This document shows, piece after piece, positions 44,683-54,549 of a stretch of 64,000 nucleotides of DNA. The notes under the pieces are model-generated. The model searched no databases, was not told the origin of the DNA, and was given only the letters and a program-made list of their open reading frames with translations. Every line of letters starts with the position of its first letter. Position 1 is the first letter of the stretch. Origin of the DNA: Pyropia yezoensis (taxonomy: Eukaryota > Rhodophyta > Bangiophyceae > Bangiales > Bangiaceae); assembly GCA_009829735.1 (NCBI GenBank), contig CM020620.1, forward strand, positions 28,676,951 to 28,740,950, written 5' to 3'. Position numbers and translations under genes: made by a program.

Positions 44683-45222
44683 CGTCAGCCCCTAGTCGCG
44701 GTGAAGCATCTCGAGCGGCAATCAGCAGTGGCGGCCGCGAGCAGTAAAGGATGCTATGGTGGAAGCCAGGGGTGACACCGACCATCAACGGCAGTCGCAG
44801 CCGGTGGGGATGGCTGCGATGGCGGCGTTGGCGGCGATGGCGGCAGGTAGCGGCGGCGCAAGCTGCCTGCGATGGCTGCAGCGGAAAGCGGCAGCCGGCG
44901 GCAGGGGTTGCCGGCAGCGGCGGCTGGAAGCGACGGCGGCAGACAGAGACGGCGACAGCCAACCGCGGGGGCGGCTGGCAGCAGTGGCAACAGCCAAACG
45001 AGAGGGTGGCCGGCAGCACTGGCGACAGCCAAGCGCAAAGGCGCCTGGTGACGCCCTTCCCGCACGGAACACGCAGGACTCGTTGGCACGGACGCGCCAG
45101 AGGCCCGTACGCCCGGTCTGCAGCACGACGAAGTTCCCTTGCGCCGGCGACGACAGGGGGGCGGTGACGACAACGAAAGGAAGGTGGTGGCGGTGACGAC
45201 AGGGAAGCAGCGACGGCGACCA
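44683..45222. other. Upstream region of the Crinkler-like gene with degenerate GGCGGC repeats
   Basis: Purine-rich repeats of the GGCGGCAGGNNN type, grading into the minisatellite. No gene recognised. Confidence 0.4.
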
Positions 45223-45606
45223 CAGCGGGGCGGCGGCGACGACGACAAGGGGGCGGCGGCGACGACGACAAGGGGGCGGCGGCGACGACGACAAGGGGGC
45301 GGCGGCGACGACGACAAGGGGGCGGCGGCGACGACGACAAGGGGGCGGCGGCGACGACGACAAGGGGGCGGCGGCGACGACGACAAGGGGGCGGCGGCGA
45401 CGACGACAAGGGGGCGGCGGCGACGACGACAAGGGGGCGGCGGCGACGACGACAAGGGGGCGGCGGCGACGACGACAAGGGGGCGGCGGCGACGACGACA
45501 AGGGGGCGGCGGCGACGACGACAAGGGGGCGGCGGCGACGACGACAAGGGGGCGGCGGCGACGACGACAAGGGGGCGGCGGCGACGACGACAAGGGGGCG
45601 GCGGCG
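45223..45606. repeat. 23-bp minisatellite, about 16 copies
   Basis: The unit CAAGGGGGCGGCGGCGACGA plus CGA recurs exactly every 23 bp from 45246 (45246, 45269, ... 45568, 45591), with a diverged unit at the left edge. Because 23 is not a multiple of 3, the array stays open in all reading frames with a 69-bp protein period, so the long ORFs across it on both strands are artefacts of the repeat. Confidence 0.95.
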
Positions 45607-48600
45607 ACAACGGCACGCGGTGACGACGGCGGTGTGACGCCTCCGCACACTGAGAGCGCGTTAACGAAATGACCCTCGCCTGCTTCTCGGCGTGAGGGGA
45701 CCGGGGGGGACTATCGTCACAAACGAAGATTTTCTGAACGAGGCCCGTGTCGAGAGCTCTGATGCACTGTAATCCGTATCATGCCGGTTTTGACAAGGGT
45801 GTTCGATGGGCGTCGGTTTGCGGATCCCACCCATCCTGTGATTGGGCTGTAATCCCAAGCCGTCGATGAATGGATGGAAAAACTATGGGTTACTCTCGTC
45901 CGGGAAAAGTCGGGACGATTAGGCCAGATTAGCTAAGGAGTGCCCCTCACTGCCTTTCCCGGGGCACCCCCCCGATCCCGGGCCCGAGCCGACCTTTCCC
46001 GGGCCCGAACGATATTCCTGTCGTGCTGCAGGCAGAGAGCCAGGACTTGTCACTAACAAAAGACTTCACGCGAGAGGCCTGCGCCTCCTGTCATCATCCG
46101 GCCCGCCCGCGGCTGCGACATCGACACACCACGCCAAGGCCTGGGCGTGGGCGGATGCCACTCCCACGCATGGAGGCCCCCGCACCGCCCGCCGCAGCTG
46201 CCGGTCGTTTACGGCCCCACGAGGGGGTGTCGTCGCCAAACGCGCACGATTGTGCGCCAGCGGCGGCGGCGGCCGACGCCGTGGGGGGGGGGCGCGCGGT
46301 GGCCGCCGCCGGGGGGGGGCCGCCGCCGGCACCAAACAAGCCGACTCCCCTCGTCCGCCCCCCCCCCCCACCTTGTCGCCGCTGCTGCCGCCGCCGCTGC
46401 TGCCACTCCGGCCGCCGTTGCCGTCGCGGCGGTTGCGGCCGCGACGCGGCACGCACCGCGGGCCTAGTCGGCGACGCGGCCGGGGGGACTGTCAGCTTCC
46501 CCCCTGTGGCCGTCACGGCGGGCGCGGCCGCCGCGGCACGTTGGCCGCGGCTGCCCTAACGGAGCCCGCAGCCGCCGCTGGCACTGCCGCGCGCCACCCC
46601 GCCGCTGGCACTGCCGCGCGCCACCCCGCCGCCGGCCGCTTCCGCCTTCCAACTCTTGCTGATCGCCGCCGCCGCCGCCGCCGCTGCCCCGCCACCGGCC
46701 GCTTCCGCCTTCAGCCGCTGGCTGCCCGCCGCCGCCGCCGCCGCCGCTGCCGCCGCTGCCGCCGCCTTGCGTGTCGGCGCGCCCCCCCCGCCGCGGACGG
46801 GCGCCCACCTCGCGGCGGGGGCGGCGGCAGCGGCGGCGGCCAGCACGCCCAACGACCCTGTCGTCGGTGGGCACGCCTCTCTCCCCACCTGCGTCTCACC
46901 CCCTCATCCCCACTGGCTGCTGCCGCCGGCGGGCACGTAGGGTGGGGGGGGAGGGGAGGGTGGATGGCGTTCTGGTCGCGTGGTGGCGTGCTAGACGCCC
47001 ACGGTTCGTTGCGGCGCGGCGGGCGGTCGCGGGGGGTCGTGTGCCTTCCCCCTCCCCTTTCGCTCTCCCGCTATCTTCACCGTTCCTCCCCCGTTTCCCC
47101 TGTACCCTATGCTGTGGCGAGCGAGGAGCTCTCTCTGGGGCGCTTCGGCTGCCTGACTGGCTGGCTGGGGTGTCCACTTGGAAGAGGTGGGCGCGGCGGG
47201 GATGGCGCGGGGCGGGCGGGTGGGCGGGCCGCCAGGCAGGCGGGTGCGGGGCGGCGGCGGCGGCGGCGGCGGTCGCCTGGGACCGTGGCAGTGGCAGTAG
47301 CCCCAGCGCGGGGGGTGCTGGTAGCCGTAGCAACGGGGAGGGGGGAGGGTGATGTTGGAGCAAGAGTGTAGGTGGGTGCAGGCCACCGCACGGGCTCCGG
47401 CTCCGGGGGGGGGGGGGGGGGGGCCGCCGCCGCCCCCGCGCGCGTCACCACCGCCGCCGTTGCCGCCGCCGTCATGAGGGGGGGGGGGGTGAGCGCCGCT
47501 CCGCAGCGTTTGCATTTGTCGTGCGCCGCTGTCTCGGTAGCGACGCGTCCAGCGCGGCGCGGGCGCGGGACCGGGCGGGGGAGGCGGGCTCCACTCGCCA
47601 CGTGCCTTCCGCTTCCTCCCCCTCCTCTGCGCGCCCACCGCCGTAGCGGCGCGGCGCGGCGCAGCGCGGGCGCGGGGCTGGGCGGGGGGGGGGGGTGCAC
47701 CCGCCACGCTCCTTCCGCTCCGCTGTGACCCCTCTGCGCGCGCGCCGGCCTCAACCCCCCCTCCTTCCGCCGCTCTGCGTCGATACAGACAGGTAGGTGG
47801 GGGGAGGGAGGCGGCGGGAGAGGTGCGCCGACAATCCTCTCCCGCCATCCACAGGCGACGTGGGCGGGGGCGTGGCGGGGGGACGGGCGCCCAGTCGGCG
47901 CGGTCGCCGTGGTTGCGGCCGCCCCGGGGGGGTATCATACTTGATCCCCTTGCGTGGAGGGGGGGAAGGCGCCGGGTGCCGCCGCCGCCACCGCCGCCGA
48001 CGCCGCTGGGCCTGGCCCGGCAGCGGCGGCAGCCGCCGGCGCGGATACGATGGACGTGGACACGGGGTGGGAGGCAGCGCCTCCCCTCCCCTCCCCCGGC
48101 GCCGCCCCCCCCGACGGCGGCGACGGGGTCCCCTCGTCGGCTCGAGGAGCGTGGGGCGTGGACGGCGAGGGAGCGTGGGACAGCGAGGAGGGCTCGGGCA
48201 GGGACGACGACAAGGATGGGGACGAGGAGGGAGGCGGTAACGGAGGGGTAAGTGAGAAGGGCGAGGGGGTGAAGATGGCCGAGGACGTTGAGGCAAGGGA
48301 TGTGGTGGGGAGAAGGGAGAAGGGGGGTGCGCGGGGACAAGAGGGGTTCTGGCGGCGGCCGCGGTGGGGGCCGTGTGGAAGGGTGGGTGGGTCTTTATTG
48401 ATGGGGCGTCTGGGGCCGAGGTGACGGGGGTGGCACGAAAGGCGGCTGGAGCAGCTGCCAACGCTGCTGCCCCATCGTTGTTCCTTGAGTCTGCGCCATC
48501 TGCCGCTCACGCTCCGCCGCTGCTTGCGGCGACGGATGTTTGTTCACCTATCGGTACGGCGGACGCTGATGTGGTCATGCCATTAATACTTCCGCAGGGG

Positions 48601-49403
48601 TACAGCGCCCGGAGTGGTGGATGGGCATGGAGACAGGTACGTAAGTGGGGGGGGCAAGGGTCGGGTGCGGAACGACTTCTGACGGGCACGCCGTTTGCGG
48701 CAGTGAGTTTTTGTGGGCGCATGCGGCAGTGGGGAGGGAAGCATGGAGGGGAGGGTTCTGCACGGACCGCAGCATGGCAAGACTGGCGTTAGTGACCGTG
48801 GATGCAAGGTTGGACCCGTGGAGGGAGGCGCCGCGCGTGTAGCTTGCTGGTCGACGGTGCCCCCACCTCCGCGCAGCCGGCTGGTTCTCGCAACGCATAC
48901 ATGTTGCTAGCGGCGGAGCGGCGGTAGGGACCTCGGAGACTGGAGTCTCACCGTAGGTGAGGGTGTGCTGGATAGGATATCAAAAAGAATGTCCGTGGCC
49001 ATGGAACATCTGCCCGTTCCGAAAAACGTGACCATTCAAAAAAAAAACGGTGCCAATGGACCGCGCTGTCAGGGCACCATTGGGGCACCCCTCGTAATGG
49101 GACCAAGGGATCCCATAAAGGCATGCCTCATAATGGTTCCATTGGATGGGGGCCTCAATGGTGTGGCGCATTTTACTGATGACCGCCGCAGTTGACGCGG
49201 CAGACGCGGCCGACTCGGCGCAGCCCAGTTCGAAAGGGGAGTGCAAGAGCACCTTCATCATCCCTCCACCGATGCCAAATTGATAACCGCGGCGAACACA
49301 CAGCACATTGAGAAACAGACGCAAAACCAACAAGTGGCACCAACCACAACGAAAAGTACAACACTCACCCTTTATTCACAGCCTCGGCCATCAGGGCGTC
49401 GAG
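45607..49403. other. GC-rich region without a confident gene
   Basis: The part at 45,660-46,030 is of average composition and featureless. From 46,130 to 48,500 the DNA is strongly GC-rich with poly-G/poly-C runs and GCC arrays. Consensus-like splice donors at 48247 (GTAAGT) and 48640 (GTACGT) suggest a spliced plus-strand gene from about 48051, but no domain is recognised. At 48,980-49,170 there are several short palindromes around CCAATGGA/TCCATTGG. No feature is named. Confidence 0.35.
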
Positions 49404-50820
49404 TTAGGTGCCGGGAGCGGCGCCGCCCTGCGCAATAGCGTCCACCAAGGCAGCCACCGGCGACACGTAAGCAAAGCGTTTCTCCTGCCTGTTGTTATCA
49501 GAGACGTAGGCCCAGTACGCCGCCATGGTGACCCATCGACCGCGGGCCTTGATAGTGCAGTCATCTACACCCAACTGTCGGAGCAGCTGCACGCCGCCGC
49601 GCTTGAAGGAGTGCGTGCCGATCCACTCCGCGGCGTCAACGCCAGCCTCGCACAGGTCCGTGCGAAACCGACACAAGAAGGCGTCAGCGTCCATTCGCTT
49701 GGACACGTCCATGAACAGGTTGCCCGAGCGCTCTCGTCTCATAGCAGCGAAAAGAAAGCCTGGCTCTTCACCTCGCACCAGCAGATACGTTCCGAGGCTT
49801 AGCACGGGGTCAACGCGAGGATCCCCTCCGAGACCAGGCCAGCTCTCCAGTCGGTAGCGTTGGCCTCTCACCTTGCCCTCGGTCTTCTCCCTGATATCAA
49901 CAACAAAAGTGAGGCTTCCCAGCTGGTCGCGACTGCGGCGCACATGCTCCCTACTGAGAAAGTTCAACACCAAACCAAGAACCACGACAGATACGTTAGC
50001 CTGAAGCACAAACAGAAGCAGACAGCGCCAAGAGACAAGTAAAAAAAAACTCTCGGGCGTAGGATAGTCGAAACCACAAAGCAGCGCAAAAAGCCGAGCA
50101 AAGAAAACACAAGGGAGCGTACCGGATCTTGCTGACCTCATCAAACCGCAGCATCAAGTTCATAGCCATGACGGCGAGGCAATAATCGGCCAGCTTGATA
50201 GTGTCTACGGCTCCCGACCCATCAAGGTGGGTCTCAAAGTAGGCTGCCACATGGCCAATCTCCAGCGGGTCCACTGGCACGGTGATGCTGCCAGATGCCG
50301 CAAGCGCCTTCAAATGCTGACGTTTCACGTCCGCCACCGCCTGGCTCCGGTTCGGGTGCCCGCTGCAGAAGGCGTTCCCGGCCGCATCACGGCCGGTCTG
50401 CCACGGCCCGTCTCTCCCCAAACCGCCGAAGTAATCCGTCATTGCCGCTGAGATGGCCTTCGCTGTCGCCTCCCGCAGCTGAAACTGACCCAGTCGACAG
50501 CGGTAAAAGTTGGCAAGGTGGGAGTCAAACTCTGGAGTCACAACGAGCGGGTCAACCCCGCGTGCTCGCGAAAACTCCTCGAAATCCCGGGTCATGCGGG
50601 CGTGCTTGCCCCTGCTGGACTCGCCTCTCGACGCCACTCGGCTCTCCCGCGCCTCCGCCACAGGGTTGTACTCACCGGAGCAAGTCGGGGTACACCAATC
50701 AGCACCAACCCGACCACGCGACCGGCCGTCAACGCGGCGACGCTTCATCTCGGGCGTGGAAGCTGGGCGTGGCCCCGCCGACCCACCACGAACCGGTGCC
50801 ACAGGAAGACGCTGCGCCAT
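49404..50820 (-). CDS. Tyrosine recombinase, two exons (Crypton-like or related YR element)
   Basis: Exon 1 (50820-50123) and exon 2 (49953-49404) join in phase 2 over a 169-bp intron (CG|GTACGC...TTTCTCAG), giving 415 aa. Residues 95-215 form a helical core-binding domain. The catalytic tyrosine-recombinase residues are visible: the first Arg in LMLRFDEVSKIR (Arg225), the beta-hairpin lysine region (DIREKTEGKVRG), the H-x-x-x-R box THSFKRGG (His347, Arg351), Trp373 in GRW in place of the usual second His, and the nucleophile candidate Tyr382 in YWAYVSD (Tyr379 is adjacent). Splicing is required to bring the first Arg together with the rest. Such genes belong to Crypton or other YR transposons or are domesticated. 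No reverse transcriptase or GCR1-type DNA-binding domain lies next to it. All catalytic positions are kept, so it may be active. Confidence 0.8.
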
Positions 50821-52015
50821 CGTACGTCACAGGTGATGGCGTGCACCAGGAAAGGAGGGGGACAGGTCAGGCCGGGGGTGAAAGCAGGGGAAGGAGAGCC
50901 ACGGCAGCCGGGTGGATGAACTCCCTGTTCGGTGACGTGCCGTGGTCTGTATGCTACTGTGTGTAGCAGTACTCCCAAGCACCAACCCCGAGTCAGGGAA
51001 GGAAGAGGAGTATTGCCGATATCCCAACTTGGGACACCGGAAGCAAGCACCTCCACACAGCCGAACACGGAACTTGCGTGTGGTGAGCGGGTCCACTCAC
51101 CAAGGCACGAACAAGATGTGTCGGAGCCAGACGGTGTTTTCTTGCTTGGCCAGCCAAGGTGGGCCCTCCCCGCCTTGCTGTCCCTCCTTATCAACCCTCC
51201 TCACACGCTCACGCAACCCCTCAAAACACTCAGAAAATGAACCCTCAAACAAACCAATCATATCACTCCACATGCAAAGAACTCGAAGCGTAGAAATCCG
51301 TCTGGCTCCCGTGCAAAAATCCCAAGAAACAAATACCAGCAGCATTACCCTGCTCTAGTATGTCGGAAGTCCTAGTCGAATTTCCGTCCAGAAGTCAGAA
51401 GTTTCACCATCGTGGGTCGGGTGAATTTCGACTTCCGGTCAGGTCCACTTGACCCGAATCTTCAAAGTATTGGTACCGAATTCCGGCCCAATCTCCCACA
51501 TTTCCCCCTTCTCAAAAGTCCAGCCGTCCCGGTGGACGTCCAATCAGCGGCGAGTCGCAGTGACCGGGAGAGGAGGATGCAATTCCCGAGTTGAGATGCA
51601 AAGTACGGTGCATCGCTGGCGTCTAGCGTGCACCAGGGTTACGCCGGGGTTGCACTCGCGTCCGGCGGGGCCCTCCGGGAGAGGCAGTCCCTCTCCGTGG
51701 GGTGCGCTCTCTGCCCTGACACTGGGTAGAGGAGCCCCCTCCACGCGAAACAGGTGTGGGGGAAAGTCGTCCCCCACCTGGTCAGGGTGCTCCACGGGTG
51801 GACTCACGTGTGGGTGAGCCCCCTAATCTGGGTGTCGGCGTACCTCCGCCACACCCCCTGCCCCTCAACTGGAGGAGTAGGGCGTCGACGTTCTCATTCG
51901 GAACGTCGACCTGCACCTGCCCCTTCAGTTGGGGTACGGTTGCTCTCGGGGGGTCGGGTTGTGTCCCCCCCTTCAGCTCGATCCACCCCCAGCTGGCTCT
52001 CTGCGGGGTGTTCCT
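50821..52015. other. Intergenic DNA and probable retroelement terminal region
   Basis: The 5' flank of the recombinase, then DNA containing TCGAATTTCC/GAATTTCGAC-like inverted motifs (51,370-51,440). From about 51,560 the sequence changes to GTC/CCC-rich DNA like that downstream. If the candidate polypurine tract at 52016 is right, the 3' LTR of the Ty3/gypsy element lies within about 51,370-52,015. Its partner LTR is outside the window, so the limits cannot be set. Confidence 0.35.
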
Positions 52016-52036
52016 CACTCCTTCCCCCCCCTTTCT
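52016..52036 (-). promoter_or_regulatory. Candidate polypurine tract
   Basis: On the minus strand this reads AGAAAGG, a run of G, then AAGGAGTG. A purine run followed by TG is what precedes a 3' LTR. It lies downstream of pol and of the antisense ORF. A similar run occurs near 52390, so the choice is uncertain. Confidence 0.3.
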
Positions 52037-52252
52037 AGTCAGGGTTGAGGGGTGTGCGCACCCCGAGTTGGGGGTGTTGCACTCGGTCGCCGGCGGTGGG
52101 ACTCGGCCGCCGGTGCGGGGTCTTCTCTCCCCTTCGTGTGTGCGGGCGGGTGTGTGCCTTCCCGCCGCTGCTCCCTCGCGTCGGCGGGTCTGTCTCTTCC
52201 CGCCGTGCGGTTGGTGTCGTTGGTTGGGGTGGTGTCTTCCCCCTTCCGCCCC

Positions 52253-52500
52253 TGTGTCGGGCGTCTTCGTTGTCGGTGGGGGCGTGGGTTGTGTTCCCCC
52301 CCTTTGTCCTCGTTGGCGGGGTTGTGTCTTCCCCGCGCTGCCCCTTGTGTCGGGCTTCTTCGTTGTCGGTGGGGGGTGTGGGTCGTGTCCCCCCCCCTTG
52401 CTCTACCTCACCGAGTCGGTCAAGGTTGGTTGTCGTCGGAGGGGGAGCGGGTCGTGTCCCCCCCCGTGCTCAACCTCACCGAGTCGGTCAAGGTTGGTCG
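52253..52500. repeat. Tandem repeats (94-bp and 68-bp periods) before the antisense ORF
   Basis: TGTGTCGGGCGTCTTCGTTG near 52253 recurs about 94 bp later with one change. Then CTCACCGAGTCGGTCAAGGT (52408 onward) recurs 68 bp later, each copy followed by GGTCGTGTCCCCCC-type sequence. The second copy ends at the ATG of the antisense ORF. This looks like a leader or promoter made of duplicated blocks. Confidence 0.7.
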
Positions 52501-52504
52501 CGTG

Positions 52505-54421
52505 ATGGCGGGTGAGCCGAGTCGGCCTTTGTCCCCGTCTCCGACGTCTCTGTCGGACAAGCGACGGACGGGAGAGGAGGCCCTCGGGACTGAGGAGTCT
52601 CTCAGCCGGGGGTCGGCCATGGAGACGACTCGTCCCGGGCGAGGGTCGGAGGCGGCCGCCTCAGCCGTCCCCGCCCCATCACCTCCTACTGCCCCCTCGG
52701 CCGTGGTCCCACCGGGGGATGGGTCTTCCAACCTGGTGGCGGAAGGGGATGTGACTCCCATCCCCCGCCTTCCTGAGTCACGGCTGCTACTCCCGCCGCG
52801 GCCCCGTCCTCCTATGGGGCCCCGAGCCTGGGCGCCTCCCAAGTCAGTCGGGGAGCTTCCCGACTGCAAGCTCAAGGATGTCTACTTGATCATCCCCGAG
52901 CCACGGCGGACCGACGTATGGTACCGCCGGACTCGTCGGTACCCCAACCAGGTGACTCTACCTGATGGGGTGGTCTGCGACCTACCAGCGCTACTCTGCC
53001 TGGCGGACGCGCCTGAAGTCCAGGCGTTGTCAACCTCCCTCGCCTTGGGGTCGGGCGACAAGGAGATCGACGACACCCACGCGGTTGTGTCTACCGAGTG
53101 GTGTGCCCTTCCCCGTCCCTACCTGGGCGGAGAGGACGCCCACGCCCAACACGGCGTGGTGCGAGAGGAGTTCCGACTCCGGGGCTCCTCGGGCTTCCTC
53201 ATCCACGGGTCGCGGGTGGAGTTTACCCACGTACCTCTGGAGGAGCGTGAGCACCAGTACCCTTTTCTCCCAGGGTGGTGGGAGACAGTGGAGGTACCTT
53301 GTGGGTTTCCGGCTCGGATCCCCCTCCTCGTTGCCTACTTTGGCTCCGTGCTACGCTCCAGCTCGGAGGGTAACCGGGTCTTCGCCTACCTCGCCACGCA
53401 CTGGGTGGTCGTGGTGACTCGGGGCTGGTACTCCGATGTAGTCCATCGGGGTTACCTGTGGCACCTCCCACCGGCTCTGGTGGAGGGTATGGAAACCCTT
53501 GGCTTCCACTGGTTAGCCTTGGGCGCGGGGGACCTGGCTCCGTTCCTCCTTAAGGGTATGGTCACCCTGCACAATCGACTCGATTGGGCGCAGCTGGAAC
53601 CCTTCCTCCGCCGCAACAAGCGTCCAGAGCCGGGGTTGGAGAGTGAGCCACCCCGGGAGTTCGTCCATGTCACCCATACTCTGGTGCAGGGGCAGCTGCT
53701 CTTGCGTGAGGGGTTGGGGGACTCTTCCCTTCCCTACGCAGAGGGGGTTACTCCCTCTACGTCGCCCCCTGGCTCTGGGTGGGCGACATCATCGGCGACG
53801 ACTCGTCGTGGTGCTCATCGAGGAGCCCCTCGAAGCCGCGGGCGAGCTGTGCCGACGACTTCCCCGCGGGTCGCGACTCCGACCTCGGGGGGTGTGGAGC
53901 CGACTCAGGCTCCACCCTTCCAGTTCCTCGAGCCCTTCCCCGACGTGGCGTTGGGTTCGCTACGGGTCCGAACTCCGGTACCCATGCCGATTGCGCGTGG
54001 CGTTGGCGAGATGCTTCCCAACTTGGGAGCCATCATGTATGACGCCACGGTGGAGGCCTCACTCGTGGCCTCCCTTGACACGTTGGCTTGGGTCACCCGG
54101 CGTGTCAGTCACTTCCTCGCGTCGGGCGACTCAGCCACGGCGCGACAGTCATTGGCAGCTGAGGTCACTCGCCTCGCGGTTGGACACGAGTTTGTCCAAC
54201 GGCTGCTGTCGACTCAGCAGCAGCTTCCGCGTCACGGAGGGAGTACCTCCGGACATCTATCTTACGACGGGGATGGGTCCGCGAGTCGGCGGGCCCCTCC
54301 CAGTGCTTCCACTCCGGGGCCCTCCCGAGTGGGTTACGCCCCTCCGCTACCGGCCTACGACCCTGGGGGTTCGTGGTCGGGCGGTCCCTATAGTGGTGGG
54401 GGTGGCCATATGGAACGCTAG
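52505..54421 (+). CDS. Antisense ORF of the Ty3/gypsy element, unknown function
   Basis: Encodes 638 aa from the ATG at 52505; the frame stays open upstream through repeats. I do not recognise it. Residues 1-100 are Ser/Pro-rich. Residues about 105-400 look like a normal folded protein with mixed hydrophobic and charged residues: LKDVYLIIPEPRRTDVWYRR, RGSSGFLIHGSRVEFTHVPL and FAYLATHWVVVVTRGWYSDV. Residues 400-500 are Ser/Thr/Arg-rich, 500-590 are helical (TVEASLVASLDTLAWVTRRV), and the end is Gly/Ser/Pro-rich. No signal peptide, membrane span or env-like motif is evident. It runs opposite to pol and its stop is 129 bp from the pol stop, so transcripts would converge. Antisense ORFs between pol and the 3' LTR are known in some plant Ty3/gypsy elements, where they have regulatory or unknown roles. 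It could alternatively be host DNA or part of an adjacent element. Confidence 0.6.
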   Translation: MAGEPSRPLSPSPTSLSDKRRTGEEALGTEESLSRGSAMETTRPGRGSEAAASAVPAPSPPTAPSAVVPPGDGSSNLVAEGDVTPIPRLPESRLLLPPRPRPPMGPRAWAPPKSVGELPDCKLKDVYLIIPEPRRTDVWYRRTRRYPNQVTLPDGVVCDLPALLCLADAPEVQALSTSLALGSGDKEIDDTHAVVSTEWCALPRPYLGGEDAHAQHGVVREEFRLRGSSGFLIHGSRVEFTHVPLEEREHQYPFLPGWWETVEVPCGFPARIPLLVAYFGSVLRSSSEGNRVFAYLATHWVVVVTRGWYSDVVHRGYLWHLPPALVEGMETLGFHWLALGAGDLAPFLLKGMVTLHNRLDWAQLEPFLRRNKRPEPGLESEPPREFVHVTHTLVQGQLLLREGLGDSSLPYAEGVTPSTSPPGSGWATSSATTRRGAHRGAPRSRGRAVPTTSPRVATPTSGGVEPTQAPPFQFLEPFPDVALGSLRVRTPVPMPIARGVGEMLPNLGAIMYDATVEASLVASLDTLAWVTRRVSHFLASGDSATARQSLAAEVTRLAVGHEFVQRLLSTQQQLPRHGGSTSGHLSYDGDGSASRRAPPSASTPGPSRVGYAPPLPAYDPGGSWSGGPYSGGGGHMER

Positions 54422-54549
54422 AGTCAGCGGTCGAACGACTTGTTCTTTCCTTGGTGAGAAGAGTGGTGGGTATTCTTCTCGTTTTGTATTGTGCCATAGT
54501 CGGCTTTGTTAGTAGAGAATCTTTGAAGAACCATGGTATGTGTTTGTAC

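Noticed and set aside
45223..45606. CRISPR-like array
   Set aside because: Units are contiguous 23-bp copies without unique spacers: a minisatellite, not a CRISPR.
45139..45672. Long ORFs on both strands across the GGCGGCGACGACGACAA array
   Set aside because: The 23-bp period is open in every frame by construction; the coding appearance is entirely repeat-driven.
52505..54421. The antisense ORF as an envelope gene
   Set aside because: It is on the opposite strand to gag-pol and shows no signal peptide, membrane anchor or fusion-like segment.
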